Below, piece by piece: positions 34,614-43,941 of a stretch of DNA of 64,000 nt. The notes below the pieces were generated by a model. The model was not told the DNA's origin, searched no databases, and saw nothing but the letters and a program-made list of their open reading frames with translations. The first letter of the stretch is position 1; each line of letters starts with the position of its first letter. This DNA comes from Salinimicrobium xinjiangense DSM 19287. GTDB taxonomy: Bacteria > Bacteroidota > Bacteroidia > Flavobacteriales > Flavobacteriaceae. The position numbers and the translations under genes are program-made. The stretch is from assembly GCF_000423585.1 (NCBI RefSeq), contig NZ_AUIG01000011.1, positions 62,001-126,000 on the forward strand. Reading direction: 5' to 3'.

Positions 34614-35792
34614 TTGAAAATAAAGAATTTTATTGCTGTAGTCTTCGGTGCTCTGATCTTTAGCTGCTCAACCGAAACAATTCAAGAGGAAAAAGAAACC
34701 GGAGAAAAGGAAGAACCTGCCGTTGCAACATGTACATGGAGAAGTGTAAGTGCAGGTGCTCACCATAGCATAGGAATTCAAAGTGACGGCAGCCTTTGGG
34801 CATGGGGCAATAATTTTGATGGAAGACTGGGTGATGGAACTGAAATTCAAAGAGACAGACCTGTACAAATAGAGACAGGTAATGAATGGAGTTCTGTAGC
34901 TGCTGGTTATCATCACAGCCTGGCAATAAAGAATGATGGCAGTCTCTGGACATGGGGCAGAAATTATTACGGTCAATTAGGAGACGGAACAACTACAAAT
35001 AAGCTAAAACCTTCCCGGATAGGAGCAGACAATGATTGGGCTGTGATCGATGCGGGTGAAGATCATTCCCTGGCTATAAAAAAAGATGGTACCCTTTGGG
35101 CCTGGGGTTCTAACATCTATGGAAGATTAGGTGACGGAACTACCACAGATCAACTTGAGCCTATCCAGATAGGAGTGAGCAATAACTGGGCTGCCATTAG
35201 TGCAGGCAACTGGACTAGTGCTGCTATAAAGAAAGATGGCAGCCTATGGGTATGGGGATCTAACTATAATGGTATCCTGGGTGATGGAACCATGTACAAC
35301 AGAACCAGTCCTACTCAAATAGGAGTTGATAATAACTGGATATCAATTAGAGTAGCAAAATTTCATTCGCTGGCTTTAAGATATGATGGCACTCTTTGGA
35401 CCTGGGGTATGAACTATGAAAGTACTCTGGGTGATGGCAGTACCATAGAAAAAAATGCTCCAATGCAAATAGGAAAAGATAACAACTGGAAAGAAATTAG
35501 TGCAGGTTTGGCCCACTCGCTGGCTGTCAAAGATGATGGTAGCCTTTGGGCATGGGGAATGAATTACTCAGGACAACTAGGTAATGGCTCCCAAAATGAC
35601 AGTAAGACAGTTATACAAATTGGAACTGAAAATGATTGGCTTGTTCTTAATACGGGAGAATTGCACACATTAGCTCTTAAAAAGGATAAAACCCTTTGGG
35701 TATGGGGTAACAATGGGAGTAAACAACTGGGGCTGGGCCCGGTGGAAACGACACTACCCCCCTCTCCCCCTCGCCTATTGGAGTGTGAATAA
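34614..35792 (+). CDS. RCC1-repeat lipoprotein
   Basis: 392 residues. The only sensible start is a TTG at 34614, giving MKIKNFIAVVFGALIFSC with lipidation at Cys18; no in-frame ATG occurs before the mature domain. After a charged linker come seven repeats of about 51 residues of the form SAGxxHSLAIKxDGSLWAWGxNxxGQLGDGT, the RCC1 blade. Seven such repeats are enough to close a beta-propeller. Bacterial members are mostly secreted or surface proteins of unknown ligand; no other domain is attached. The gene carries the TTAACA...ATTTAC promoter element and is followed by a hairpin. Confidence 0.87.
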   Translation: MKIKNFIAVVFGALIFSCSTETIQEEKETGEKEEPAVATCTWRSVSAGAHHSIGIQSDGSLWAWGNNFDGRLGDGTEIQRDRPVQIETGNEWSSVAAGYHHSLAIKNDGSLWTWGRNYYGQLGDGTTTNKLKPSRIGADNDWAVIDAGEDHSLAIKKDGTLWAWGSNIYGRLGDGTTTDQLEPIQIGVSNNWAAISAGNWTSAAIKKDGSLWVWGSNYNGILGDGTMYNRTSPTQIGVDNNWISIRVAKFHSLALRYDGTLWTWGMNYESTLGDGSTIEKNAPMQIGKDNNWKEISAGLAHSLAVKDDGSLWAWGMNYSGQLGNGSQNDSKTVIQIGTENDWLVLNTGELHTLALKKDKTLWVWGNNGSKQLGLGPVETTLPPSPPRLLECE

Positions 35793-35900
35793 TTACTTAT
35801 TTTTTAACACTTAACCTATCTTCCTTTGAAGGCTACTGGATTTACGGGATATGGAAGATTGAGTTTATGAACAGGCGCTCATGTATTTGGATATGACTTA

Positions 35901-35940
35901 AATGCCCTCCAAAAATGTCATTTCTGAAGGGTATTATTTC
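35901..35940 (+). terminator. terminator after the RCC1 lipoprotein
   Basis: AATGCCCTCCAAAAATG pairs with CATTTCTGAAGGGTATT around a short loop, with three mismatches, followed by TATTTC. Member of the AAAATGTCATTT family. Confidence 0.6.
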
Positions 35941-36049
35941 AATTACGGTTTCGGGAAGCTTTCTTAAATCTTTTTCAATAGATTTACAGGGAAGATTACA
36001 TTATAAATTATCCACCGGCTTATTCCGAAATATCTGGCTTTAAAACTAC

Positions 36050-36491
36050 ATGCTACATTTTAGAAAATTACTTTTCATTCTAGTTTTTTGCAGTGCTAAC
36101 GGACTCACCGCACAAGATTCCGTTCGTTTTCCCGACCACATGATTCCGGATTTTCTCCACCTTCAGAAAGTTCTGCAAGAGCCAGTGAGTCTTTTTCCTA
36201 TTGTACATCACACAGATTCAGATCCAGATCTCAATAGGGAAGCTATTTATTCCAAAGCACTAGAAGTGTTGAACTCCCTTAAGCTTGAGTACATCGATTT
36301 TTCAGCGAGTGACAGTATCTGGAAACCCGGAGAAGATTTCATCAATTATTTTAGTGTAACAGCTACAGCTAAAAACTCTTACCGGTGAAATAAAGCCTGC
36401 GGACATAGATAATTTATCAATTGTAAGGTATACTATGCCAATTGAGGAGGTTAAAGTTAAAACGGAAAAGAAGAAACAAACGGAATTTTAG
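36050..36491 (+). pseudogene. secreted protein gene with a one-base frameshift
   Basis: The first frame (36050-36388) has a signal peptide MLHFRKLLFILVFCSANGLTAQ and runs to residue 112, ending ...ATAKNSYR. Removing one A from the run AAAAA at 36371-36375 turns the end into ...ATAKTLTGEIKPADIDN and continues in a clean frame for 36 more codons to the TAG at 36489-36491. So the gene was probably 146 codons, and this copy carries either a real frameshift or a sequencing slip in a homopolymer. The product family is not recognised. It lies 40 bp before the TlpA-like lipoprotein gene. Confidence 0.6.
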
Positions 36492-36531
36492 TCTTAATAA
36501 ATCGTAAACGGCTGTTATGGTAATCCGACAC

Positions 36532-37716
36532 ATGAAAAATTTATTCTTTGGTACTGCACTGATCTACCTGGCCGCCTCTTGTAACAATAACGAAAAAGAG
36601 GTTACCCCGGAACCGAAAGGAAGCAGCTATGTAATTCAGGGAGAAATTGCCGGTGGTGAGGGAAAAAGACTGGCCCTGTACATTCCCGGGCAGAATCTTG
36701 ACAACAGGCAGATTACCACAATTGTGGATGGCAGGTTCGAATTCTGCGGTAGTCTTGAAAAACCGGAAAATGCTTTTATCACCTTCGAAAAGGAACATGA
36801 ACAGCAGGACGGTTACATGAGCATCTATGAAGTATTTCTTACCGGCGACACCATTAAACTGAAGGCCGAGGTGGCGGAAAAACACGACAACCTTTTTCTT
36901 GAAAATGATACGATCCTTCAGAGTGCGATCAATCAGTATCATCATGCTACTAATAAGAATTTCCGAAAAGCTTACGACGGAGCAATGGTTTTTAGAGACA
37001 GCATCAAAAATGACAGTATGAGACGGCACATTTACCCGGCAATTCGCTCCCGTCTTATTTCCGTTTATGAGCAATATTATACCAATCCTGATTACTCGGT
37101 AGTCAACCTGAGCCGCCTTCGCCAACTTACTGAAGACCGATTTTTATTTGATCCTCGGGATCTTTCTGAAGTAGAGAAAACACAATTGATCTCCTTCTTT
37201 GAAAAGATAGATACAGCCCTGGAGGGAACACCAAATTACAATGTAGTCTCTGTTGCTATGGCAAACCTCAATAACACTGGAAAAGACAAAGAATTCATTG
37301 ATTTCACTTTGCCCGATATGCTTGGCAGGGACCAACAACTTTCTGCAATCATCAAAAAGAATGAATACACGGTTCTTGATTTCTGGTGGGCAGGCTGTCT
37401 TCCCTGCAGAAAATTTAATAAGGCGAATAAGGAAAAGTATGAGGCAATAAAACAACAGGGAATTGAGGTTATAGGTATAAATGTAGATATGGGCAGGAAG
37501 CAATGGGAGTCAGCATCCCGACAAGATGAAATTAAATGGGTAAATCTTTACGCAGGTGCTGATTCAAAGATCCAGGGAGAATATAAGATCACCAGTTTCC
37601 CCACGAAAATCGTAGTAGACAGAAATTTCAAAGTCATCGAAGTTGATTTCAATGACCTGGATGAGCTGCAGGAAAAATTATTCTCTTTTTCGCCTTTGGA
37701 AAAAGAGAAGCTTTGA
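36532..37716 (+). CDS. TlpA-like thioredoxin lipoprotein with DUF4369 domain
   Basis: 394 residues from the ATG at 36532, giving the signal MKNLFFGTALIYLAASC with lipidation at Cys17. The longer in-frame start is five codons upstream. An N-terminal DUF4369 beta-sandwich (about 30-125, YVIQGEIAGGEGKRLALY) is followed by a helical linker and a thioredoxin-fold domain (about 255-390). The redox motif CLPC is at 289-292, with the cis-proline in ITSFPTKIVV. Such proteins act as periplasmic thiol oxidoreductases, often reducing apocytochrome cysteines. A link with CcsBA is possible but is not shown by position. Confidence 0.88.
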   Translation: MKNLFFGTALIYLAASCNNNEKEVTPEPKGSSYVIQGEIAGGEGKRLALYIPGQNLDNRQITTIVDGRFEFCGSLEKPENAFITFEKEHEQQDGYMSIYEVFLTGDTIKLKAEVAEKHDNLFLENDTILQSAINQYHHATNKNFRKAYDGAMVFRDSIKNDSMRRHIYPAIRSRLISVYEQYYTNPDYSVVNLSRLRQLTEDRFLFDPRDLSEVEKTQLISFFEKIDTALEGTPNYNVVSVAMANLNNTGKDKEFIDFTLPDMLGRDQQLSAIIKKNEYTVLDFWWAGCLPCRKFNKANKEKYEAIKQQGIEVIGINVDMGRKQWESASRQDEIKWVNLYAGADSKIQGEYKITSFPTKIVVDRNFKVIEVDFNDLDELQEKLFSFSPLEKEKL

Positions 37717-37790
37717 CTAAAAACTGCCTCTAAAATGTCTTTTCTCACACCTCTTCCTCCACTTATTTTATCCTTTCTGTTTGTGTTTCC

Positions 37791-37814
37791 TTAACAGAAA
37801 TTTAATAAATTTAT
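37791..37814 (+). promoter_or_regulatory. recurring promoter-like element (copy at 37791)
   Basis: TTAACAGAAATT then TAATAAATTTAT, 76 bp before the start at 37890. Confidence 0.45.
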
Positions 37815-37889
37815 GTTAGTCCTGATGATCTGGTTGTAAGCAGAGAGCGGGGCTGGAAACAAAATTTATATTTATTCCTCAAAGCTCCA

Positions 37890-38498
37890 ATGAAACAACT
37901 CATTTTTTCTTTGACATTTCTCCTTTTCTGTAGCTCCGGAGCTATAGGGCAGGCAACATTTGAAAGCAGACAGTATGGATTTGCGATGGCCCAACCTGAA
38001 AACTGGGTGCAGACAGACAATCGGGAACTGCTTCAGAACTTGGGAAAATTTGATCTTAAAGAAGCGGAATTACAGAAGCTAATTAGCGATCATAACGGTT
38101 CCCTGCTGCTTACGTCCTTTTATAAATACAATCCAGAATCTCATGCCGGTCTAATTCCCACAATTCAGCTGAACGTAAGAGCAAACGCTACCCGAAACTT
38201 TGCAGAATTCACCAACCTTATAACTCAAAGTGCGAACAGCTTTAAACAATACTTTTCAGATTTTACATTCGATACCGCTCCCAAAGTCGTTGAAGTTGGC
38301 GGAGTAAAGTCGGTTTATTTTGTTGGCAAATTTACCATGCAAACACCTGCGGGAGAAAGTATAAAAGTGAGAAGCAGGACCTATGCAATCCCTTACGGCA
38401 GCTACTTTTTTCAGCTCAACTTTACCGATGGGCAGGTGACGGAGGACAGTTCAGAATTATTTGATGCCCTCGCTAAAACAATCAGGATCGGCAGATAG
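37890..38498 (+). CDS. hypothetical secreted protein
   Basis: 202 residues with a signal peptide MKQLIFSLTFLLFCSSGAIGQA. The mature part begins FESRQYGFAMAQPENWVQ, the opening of a PsbP/DUF1795-like alpha-beta sandwich, and ends GSYFFQLNFTDGQVTEDSSELFDALAKTIRIG as such domains do. The fold assignment rests on pattern only. It probably shares a transcript with the next gene 42 bp downstream. Confidence 0.65.
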   Translation: MKQLIFSLTFLLFCSSGAIGQATFESRQYGFAMAQPENWVQTDNRELLQNLGKFDLKEAELQKLISDHNGSLLLTSFYKYNPESHAGLIPTIQLNVRANATRNFAEFTNLITQSANSFKQYFSDFTFDTAPKVVEVGGVKSVYFVGKFTMQTPAGESIKVRSRTYAIPYGSYFFQLNFTDGQVTEDSSELFDALAKTIRIGR

Positions 38499-38539
38499 TA
38501 AACAAGACTTTCTGCGGCCTGGCAAATAAATTAATTAAG

Positions 38540-39646
38540 ATGAGAACAGCTTTTCTGATACTCATAATATTACACGGGCTCCTCCATTTTTTAGGATTCG
38601 TAAAAGGTTTCGGCCTCGCAGAAATTAAAGAGCTCAGTCTTCCAATTTCCAGAGCCCTAGGTCTGATATGGCTGGTGACCGGGCTTCTCATCCTCATTTA
38701 CGGGATTTCCTGGTGGACCGGTTATAAATTCAGCTGGCTTCTGGCCCTCATCGCTGTGGCAGTTTCCCAGGTACTTGTCATTCTCTACTGGAAAGACGCC
38801 AGGGCAGCTACCCTGCCGAACCTCATTATCCTGGTTGTGGCTATAATTTCCCTCGGCTCCTATAATTTTAGCAAACTGGTAGAGGCAGATACCGGCAGAC
38901 TTTTAAGCCAGAGTACAGTGCCTAAAGAGAAAATGGTTTCAGAAAAAGACCTCACAGGCCTGCCCCAGCCCGTTCAGAAATGGCTCAGAACTTCCGGAAT
39001 TGTAGGGAAACCGTTTATAAATAACGGTAAGATAATTCAAAAAATGCAAATGAAAATGAAGCCGGGCCAGGAGAAATGGCTCAAGGCTACGGCCCTTCAA
39101 TACTCTACCGTAGACGTCCCTGCTTTTATCTGGAGCGTAGATGCCAGGATGAATGATTTCATCGGGTTTAAAGGCAGAGACAAATTCGAAGACGGGAAAG
39201 GAGAAATGCTTATCAAATTAGAGGGACTGGTGAACGTTGTGGATGGGAAAGGCGAGAAACTCGACGAGGGCAGTCTGCAGCGATACCTGGGAGAAATGGT
39301 ATGGCTCCCTACTCTAGCCTTCAGCCCTTACGTTAGTTGGAAAGAAGTGAATGATAATACTGCTATTGCCACCCTGGATTACATGGGAACTACGGGCAGC
39401 GGCACCTTTTATTTCAACGACGATGGAGACTTTATCAAATTTTCGGCAATGCGCTACAAAGGCAACGAAGTTGATGCAAAACGCCACGAGTGGGTGCTGC
39501 AGGTTGAGGATTATGAAAGATTTGAGGGCATAAGGGTTCCTTCAAAAATGACTGCCACCTGGAAATTGAAAAATGAAGACTGGACCTGGCTGAAACTGGA
39601 AATTGTGGATATCATATACAACGTCGAAGATCCACATCTGCTGTAG
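38540..39646 (+). CDS. DUF6544-like protein with membrane N-terminus
   Basis: 368 residues. Four membrane helices occupy about 1-115. A soluble domain follows, starting LPQPVQKWLRTSGIVGKPF, with KMKPGQEKWLKATALQYS and VPAFIWSVDARMN. This is what I recall of DUF6544 (earlier DUF6920) proteins, whose role is unknown. The C-terminal YERFEGIRVPSKMTATWKLKNEDWTWLKLEI is also typical. It forms a likely two-gene unit with the secreted protein upstream. Confidence 0.72.
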   Translation: MRTAFLILIILHGLLHFLGFVKGFGLAEIKELSLPISRALGLIWLVTGLLILIYGISWWTGYKFSWLLALIAVAVSQVLVILYWKDARAATLPNLIILVVAIISLGSYNFSKLVEADTGRLLSQSTVPKEKMVSEKDLTGLPQPVQKWLRTSGIVGKPFINNGKIIQKMQMKMKPGQEKWLKATALQYSTVDVPAFIWSVDARMNDFIGFKGRDKFEDGKGEMLIKLEGLVNVVDGKGEKLDEGSLQRYLGEMVWLPTLAFSPYVSWKEVNDNTAIATLDYMGTTGSGTFYFNDDGDFIKFSAMRYKGNEVDAKRHEWVLQVEDYERFEGIRVPSKMTATWKLKNEDWTWLKLEIVDIIYNVEDPHLL

Positions 39647-39825
39647 CAAATTTAGTCAGAATCCCTTCAAAAAAATACCTTTCTAAAATGCCATTTTTGA
39701 ACCCTTTTCCTACGGAAGGCTTTAAGGCAGCAAAAGAATTTTCCCACATTTTTCTATAGATTTATGGTAGTGGCAGATTTATTGAAGAAAAATTTTCTCC
39801 TGATGAAGCCTGAAAACGTTTGCAC

Positions 39826-40464
39826 ATGAAAACCGGATTTTCCTTTTTAATTCTGCTTTTAAGCCTTTATAGTTGCTCCACACTTGAAGAACATATCCTT
39901 CAGGAAGAGGTCTATTCTGCGGACTATAAAGAGTTGTTGACAAAAGAGGAATTCAACATCATCGACATTGATTCCGTCAATAATATTCCGGAGTTAACCT
40001 CACAAATGGCAGCACTGGCTTGTGAGAGAAAAACAGCAGGTTTAAAATTTACATTTGATGAGAAAGCATTTCACTTAACAGCCAACGCCCGCTGCCCCAA
40101 TCCGCGGGAAACTAGTTGTCACTTTCAACAGATACAGATCACTATCATCAATGACAGCATAGTCAGGTCCCCTTTCGGAATCATTAAAGAACCCATAGAA
40201 AACCTGGAGGATCTGGTTACTGAGATCAGCAACAAACCATACTTCTTCCGCATAAAAAAAGATATAATGAAACGCGGCCTGATTCATTTGTATTTTGAAG
40301 AAAACGAAGATATTTCAACTGCAAAAAAGGTGCTGGCCGAAATAGCAGAAGTATTCGGAAAAATGAATTCCGGAGAAAAAACTGACTTCTTTGAATACGA
40401 TATTCTCATTACCGAATATTCCCCAATACCTCCTCCCCCTCCACCATTCGAGGCCTCTGAATAA
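39826..40464 (+). CDS. hypothetical lipoprotein
   Basis: 212 residues from the ATG at 39826; the TTG two codons earlier is less likely. The signal MKTGFSFLILLLSLYSC puts lipidation at Cys17. The mature protein is acidic and ends with a proline run (SPIPPPPPPFEASE). Paired cysteines in ALACER and ARCPNPRETSCHF might form disulfides. No family is recognised. A degenerate ATAGATTTATGG promoter-like stretch lies at about 39757. Confidence 0.65.
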   Translation: MKTGFSFLILLLSLYSCSTLEEHILQEEVYSADYKELLTKEEFNIIDIDSVNNIPELTSQMAALACERKTAGLKFTFDEKAFHLTANARCPNPRETSCHFQQIQITIINDSIVRSPFGIIKEPIENLEDLVTEISNKPYFFRIKKDIMKRGLIHLYFEENEDISTAKKVLAEIAEVFGKMNSGEKTDFFEYDILITEYSPIPPPPPPFEASE

Positions 40465-40476
40465 CCACCCTCCTTA

Positions 40477-40510
40477 CCTCCCAAAAATGACATTTTTGGA
40501 GCCCTTTTCT
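40477..40510. terminator. bidirectional terminator between convergent genes
   Basis: CTCCCAAAAATG and CATTTTTGGAG form a near-perfect hairpin, with a CCTTTT tail on the plus strand. It lies between the lipoprotein gene ending at 40464 and the antiporter gene ending at 40520. Confidence 0.7.
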
Positions 40511-40519
40511 GCCTCTGTC

Positions 40520-42667
40520 TTATTTGCGCCTAAACAGCCTCGAAATAGTTTTTCCTATTTCATCCAGTTTCTCCACCGGTTGAAGAATTGAGGGATTCGT
40601 AAGATCTATACCTCCTGTGTCGGACATTCCTGCCTGCACCGGATACACAAGGATAAAACTGTTCTTGTCGAAATACGAGTTTAGATAATTTGGAATTCTT
40701 TCCATGTTGCTGTTATAGGAGAGTTTTCCCTTTCGGCTCATGACAATAAAGAGATTGTCATTATTCTGCACTTCCCGCGAAAGAATGAGAAAATCCTCCC
40801 ATTCGCTAAACTCTCTAAAATCACATTCCACAGGATGTTTGGCGAATACTTCTTTCAGATATTTTCCGGTTTCTGCAGCCGAATAAAAAACGAGTTTCGC
40901 GCCGGTACTTCTGCCTATGTTCCAGATCTTGATCAGCCAGAATGGGAAACCATGTTCTTTTTCGGCATTTTCGGGCACAATGATCACATGTCTTTTGACG
41001 GTATTTAGTGGCTGCACCGGCTTATAAATAAAGGTGGTGGTGTTACATTTTGTGATGATCCCTTCCGTAAGCTCCCCCAGGAAAGAATCGGAGATCCCGG
41101 TCCTTTGATGTAGACCAAGAATAAGGTCTGTGATCTTCTGCTCCCTAACCACGCTGTTGATCCCGTTGACGATATTGATGTCATAGCGCACCAGTTCATT
41201 CAGAAAATTATCGGTCGCCGCAGCAATATGAGAAGCTTTACTGAGCAATTTAGCCGAATTCTTCACCGCAGCTTCATCCTTTGTATCATTCTTGATGATG
41301 GACAGCGCATACAGCCCCGAAATATTTTTCTTCGATTTCACAGTTAGGCCCATGTTGAGCAGTTCTTCAACTGTTTCTGAATTACTCACCGGGATCAAAA
41401 TTCTCTCACTTACCTCTTCTTCTTCGGAAGCAATTCCTGAAGCCTCGGCCATTGAAAGGTTCCTGGCTCCTTTTTGAGCGACAAAGGAGGCAATGGTACA
41501 GGTCACCAGAATCATAAGAATAGTTCCGTTAAGTACACTTTCATTCAGCAGCCTTATAGGCTCGCCTGATGCAGTTTCCCCGGTGATGATATTGTAACCA
41601 ATAAGAACCGCAGCCAGGGTGGCCGCTGCCTGCGCATTGCTGAGTCCGAAGATCAAACTGCGCTCATCTGCAGTAAATTTATAGGTTTTTTGAGTAAGCC
41701 AGGCCGCAGTGAATTTTGCCGAGGTGGCCACAACTGTCATTACAGCTGCCACCTTTATGGTTTCCAGATCCTGAAAGAACACCCGGTAATCGATTAACAT
41801 TCCTACGCCAATGAGGAAGAAAGGGATGAAAATGGCGTTCCCCACAAATTCGATCCTGTTCATAAGCGGCGAGGTCTGCGGAATAAGCCTGTTCAAGGCC
41901 AGTCCCGCCAGGAAAGCTCCGATAATGGCTTCAATCCCGGCTAATTCGGCCAACACTGCCGCCAGAAATACCATCACCAGAACGAAGATGTACTGGGAAA
42001 CATGGTCCTGAAAGTTCTTGAAAAACCATCTTCCAATCACAGGAAATAAGAACCACACGATCATTCCAAAAGCGAAAATGGAAACCGAAAGCCTCACCCA
42101 GAAAGCAGTATTTACTTCTCCGGCGGTCATTCCCACAATTACTGCCAGGACCAGCAGTGCCAGAGTATCAGTGATCATGGTGCCGCCAACGGCAATATTC
42201 ACCGCCCTGTTCTTTGCCACTCCCATTTTACTAATGAGCGGATAGGCTATAAGCGTATGGGAAGCAAACATACTGGCCAGCAGGATCGAGGTAGGAACAG
42301 AAAATGAAAGCACGTAGAATCCAGCTAAAAATCCCAGTCCCATTGGGATGAGAAAGGTGTACATCCCGAAGACCAAACTTTTCTTACTGTTCCTTTTAAA
42401 GTCGCCCATATCAATTTCGAGTCCGGCGAGAAACATGATGTAGAGCAAACCGGCAGTTCCCGAAAGTATGATGCCGCTGTCCCTTTCCATAAGGTTGAAT
42501 CCGTTAGGTCCAACCACAGCCCCGGCAATAATAAGTCCGAGAAGCGGCGGAATTTTGATCCTGTTAAGGAGCAGGGGAGCGACCAAAATAATGAGCAGGA
42601 TCAATAGAAACTTGAGCACCGGGTTGGTGATAGGTAAGCCGGTATCGAGTAAACTAAGCAGGATCAT
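40520..42667 (-). CDS. Kef-type cation:proton antiporter (CPA2) with C-terminal USP-like domains
   Basis: 715 residues from the ATG at 42667. The N-terminal 400 residues hold 12-13 helices of the CPA2 family. Typical stretches are PPLLGLIIAGAVVGPNGF, the GLEIDM region and the antiporter core AELAGIEAIIGAFLAGLALNR. The C-terminal half (about 430-710) has two universal-stress-protein-like alpha/beta domains (ILIPVSNSETVEELLNMGL; HVIIVPENAEKEHGFPF) instead of the RCK/TrkA-N domain of KefB/C. This form is common in Bacteroidota. It probably exchanges Na+ or K+ for protons across the inner membrane, with the tail as regulator. Confidence 0.9.
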   Translation of the reverse strand: MILLSLLDTGLPITNPVLKFLLILLIILVAPLLLNRIKIPPLLGLIIAGAVVGPNGFNLMERDSGIILSGTAGLLYIMFLAGLEIDMGDFKRNSKKSLVFGMYTFLIPMGLGFLAGFYVLSFSVPTSILLASMFASHTLIAYPLISKMGVAKNRAVNIAVGGTMITDTLALLVLAVIVGMTAGEVNTAFWVRLSVSIFAFGMIVWFLFPVIGRWFFKNFQDHVSQYIFVLVMVFLAAVLAELAGIEAIIGAFLAGLALNRLIPQTSPLMNRIEFVGNAIFIPFFLIGVGMLIDYRVFFQDLETIKVAAVMTVVATSAKFTAAWLTQKTYKFTADERSLIFGLSNAQAAATLAAVLIGYNIITGETASGEPIRLLNESVLNGTILMILVTCTIASFVAQKGARNLSMAEASGIASEEEEVSERILIPVSNSETVEELLNMGLTVKSKKNISGLYALSIIKNDTKDEAAVKNSAKLLSKASHIAAATDNFLNELVRYDINIVNGINSVVREQKITDLILGLHQRTGISDSFLGELTEGIITKCNTTTFIYKPVQPLNTVKRHVIIVPENAEKEHGFPFWLIKIWNIGRSTGAKLVFYSAAETGKYLKEVFAKHPVECDFREFSEWEDFLILSREVQNNDNLFIVMSRKGKLSYNSNMERIPNYLNSYFDKNSFILVYPVQAGMSDTGGIDLTNPSILQPVEKLDEIGKTISRLFRRK

Positions 42668-43142
42668 TGGTCTCAAATAAAGTTAAGCTGCATCAAATTT
42701 TGATCAAATATAGACGATCTGCTCTTCATACTGCAGAAGTGAAGCCAAAAGAACACCTCTCAAAAATGCCATTTTTGGAACCTTATTTTGGGACAATTCT
42801 ACCTGTTAACTGATTTCTTACCGGAATTTCAACTTCAGCAGCAGCAGATTCATCATTTTATTTATATTTACTTATAATTTCCTCTTTTCTCGTTCCCTAC
42901 CTGTAGAAAAGTGAATCAAAAACAGCTTTGTGGCTGCTCCAATCGTGTACGAACATATAAGCAATACATCACTTTTTCAGGGAACGATCCTGCGGTCATA
43001 TGCTTCAGTTCGGTTCCAAAAACCAGGGAAAAGAATAACGGCTTTAAAGTATCCAGCTGCAGGGATTCCCAGCTCCAGAGCGAACCACTCCAATATTAAT
43101 AACGAGAAGCTGTTCTTATGACTTAATTTAAAGGAAACATAC
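42668..43142. other. 475-bp region without a recognised gene
   Basis: Contains one AAAATGCCATTTTTGG hairpin (42751-42790) that does not follow a gene end, then a 200-bp stretch with short overlapping open frames (42911-43121) of no recognisable character. It may be the remnant of a lost gene. A promoter for the gene at 43143 should lie here but is not obvious. Confidence 0.5.
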
Positions 43143-43685
43143 ATGGAAAGAGAAAAACTAATCCTGCAAGACAGCTTCACAACACATCAGAAAATTCACC
43201 TTTTAGGGCTTTCGAGTCCGGTGCTGGTGATCATTATTGATCTCCTGGGATTAGGGCTGCACTGGAGCAGTCCGTTTTTCATTTTATTCTTTGCAGCTAT
43301 CATTTTGATTGTGGCAATCATTGCATTTTCAAAAAAAGGTTTTCTGAAAAGCGACGGAAAGCTCTTTAAGGCCAGATTCTTTAGGGGCAAAGTGCTTTTT
43401 GCCAGTTCCATTAATATTCTTGACCGGCCTGTGATCTCGATCCTGAAATTTCGAAGGAGCAGGAAGTACGCCTTTTTTTCGGCGGCTAAACCCGATCTTG
43501 CTTCTTCCTTTAATTCCTTTGAAGTATATGTTTTGAATGACCGCCACATAAAAAGGGACCTACTAATGAGACTGACATCCGAAGAAAAGGCGCAACAGGC
43601 CATAGGATTTCTCACCTCCGATCTTTTACTGAGACATGAAATCTACAGCCCTAATTTTGGTCACGCCCGCATAGGCCGTCGATAA
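43143..43685 (+). CDS. hypothetical protein with two membrane helices
   Basis: 180 residues. A short N-terminus and two helices (about 20-36 and 40-60, ILFFAAIILIVAIIAFSKKG) are followed by a soluble domain (65-180). That domain reads like a PH-type beta barrel (GKLFKARFFRGKVLFASSINILDRPVISILKF; FNSFEVYVLNDRHIKRDLLMRL). The basic C-terminus ends RIGRR. The function is unknown; a lipid- or wall-proximal sensor is only a guess. Confidence 0.62.
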   Translation: MEREKLILQDSFTTHQKIHLLGLSSPVLVIIIDLLGLGLHWSSPFFILFFAAIILIVAIIAFSKKGFLKSDGKLFKARFFRGKVLFASSINILDRPVISILKFRRSRKYAFFSAAKPDLASSFNSFEVYVLNDRHIKRDLLMRLTSEEKAQQAIGFLTSDLLLRHEIYSPNFGHARIGRR

Positions 43686-43767
43686 ATGAATGCCTCCGTT
43701 TTTGAGCCTGCCGCTTCAGCTAAAAAAATCTGCAAATTCTCTCTCTCGGCTAAACGTTCTTCAGCAT

Positions 43768-43805
43768 GACCTCCCAAAAATGACATTTTCAGGACCTCTT
43801 TCTGA
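43768..43805 (+). terminator. terminator-family hairpin
   Basis: ACCTCCCAAAAATGACATTT...CAGGACCTCTT. Located 83 bp after the gene ending at 43685; probably its terminator. Confidence 0.5.
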
Positions 43806-43941
43806 AGAAGCTTTACGGTTTTCAAATATGCCTCAACATTATTTCAATAAATTTGCCGGAATCCGCATTCTTTTCTTTTCCTGCTGCACTGGTTTTTAGC
43901 AACTGTGAACGAGGAACAGATCTTAAAAAATAATTTATTAC

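Noticed and set aside
42911-43121. Overlapping 62-63 codon frames before the PH-like gene
   Set aside because: Two frames of equal quality overlap, and neither shows protein-like composition or a start context; at most a gene remnant.
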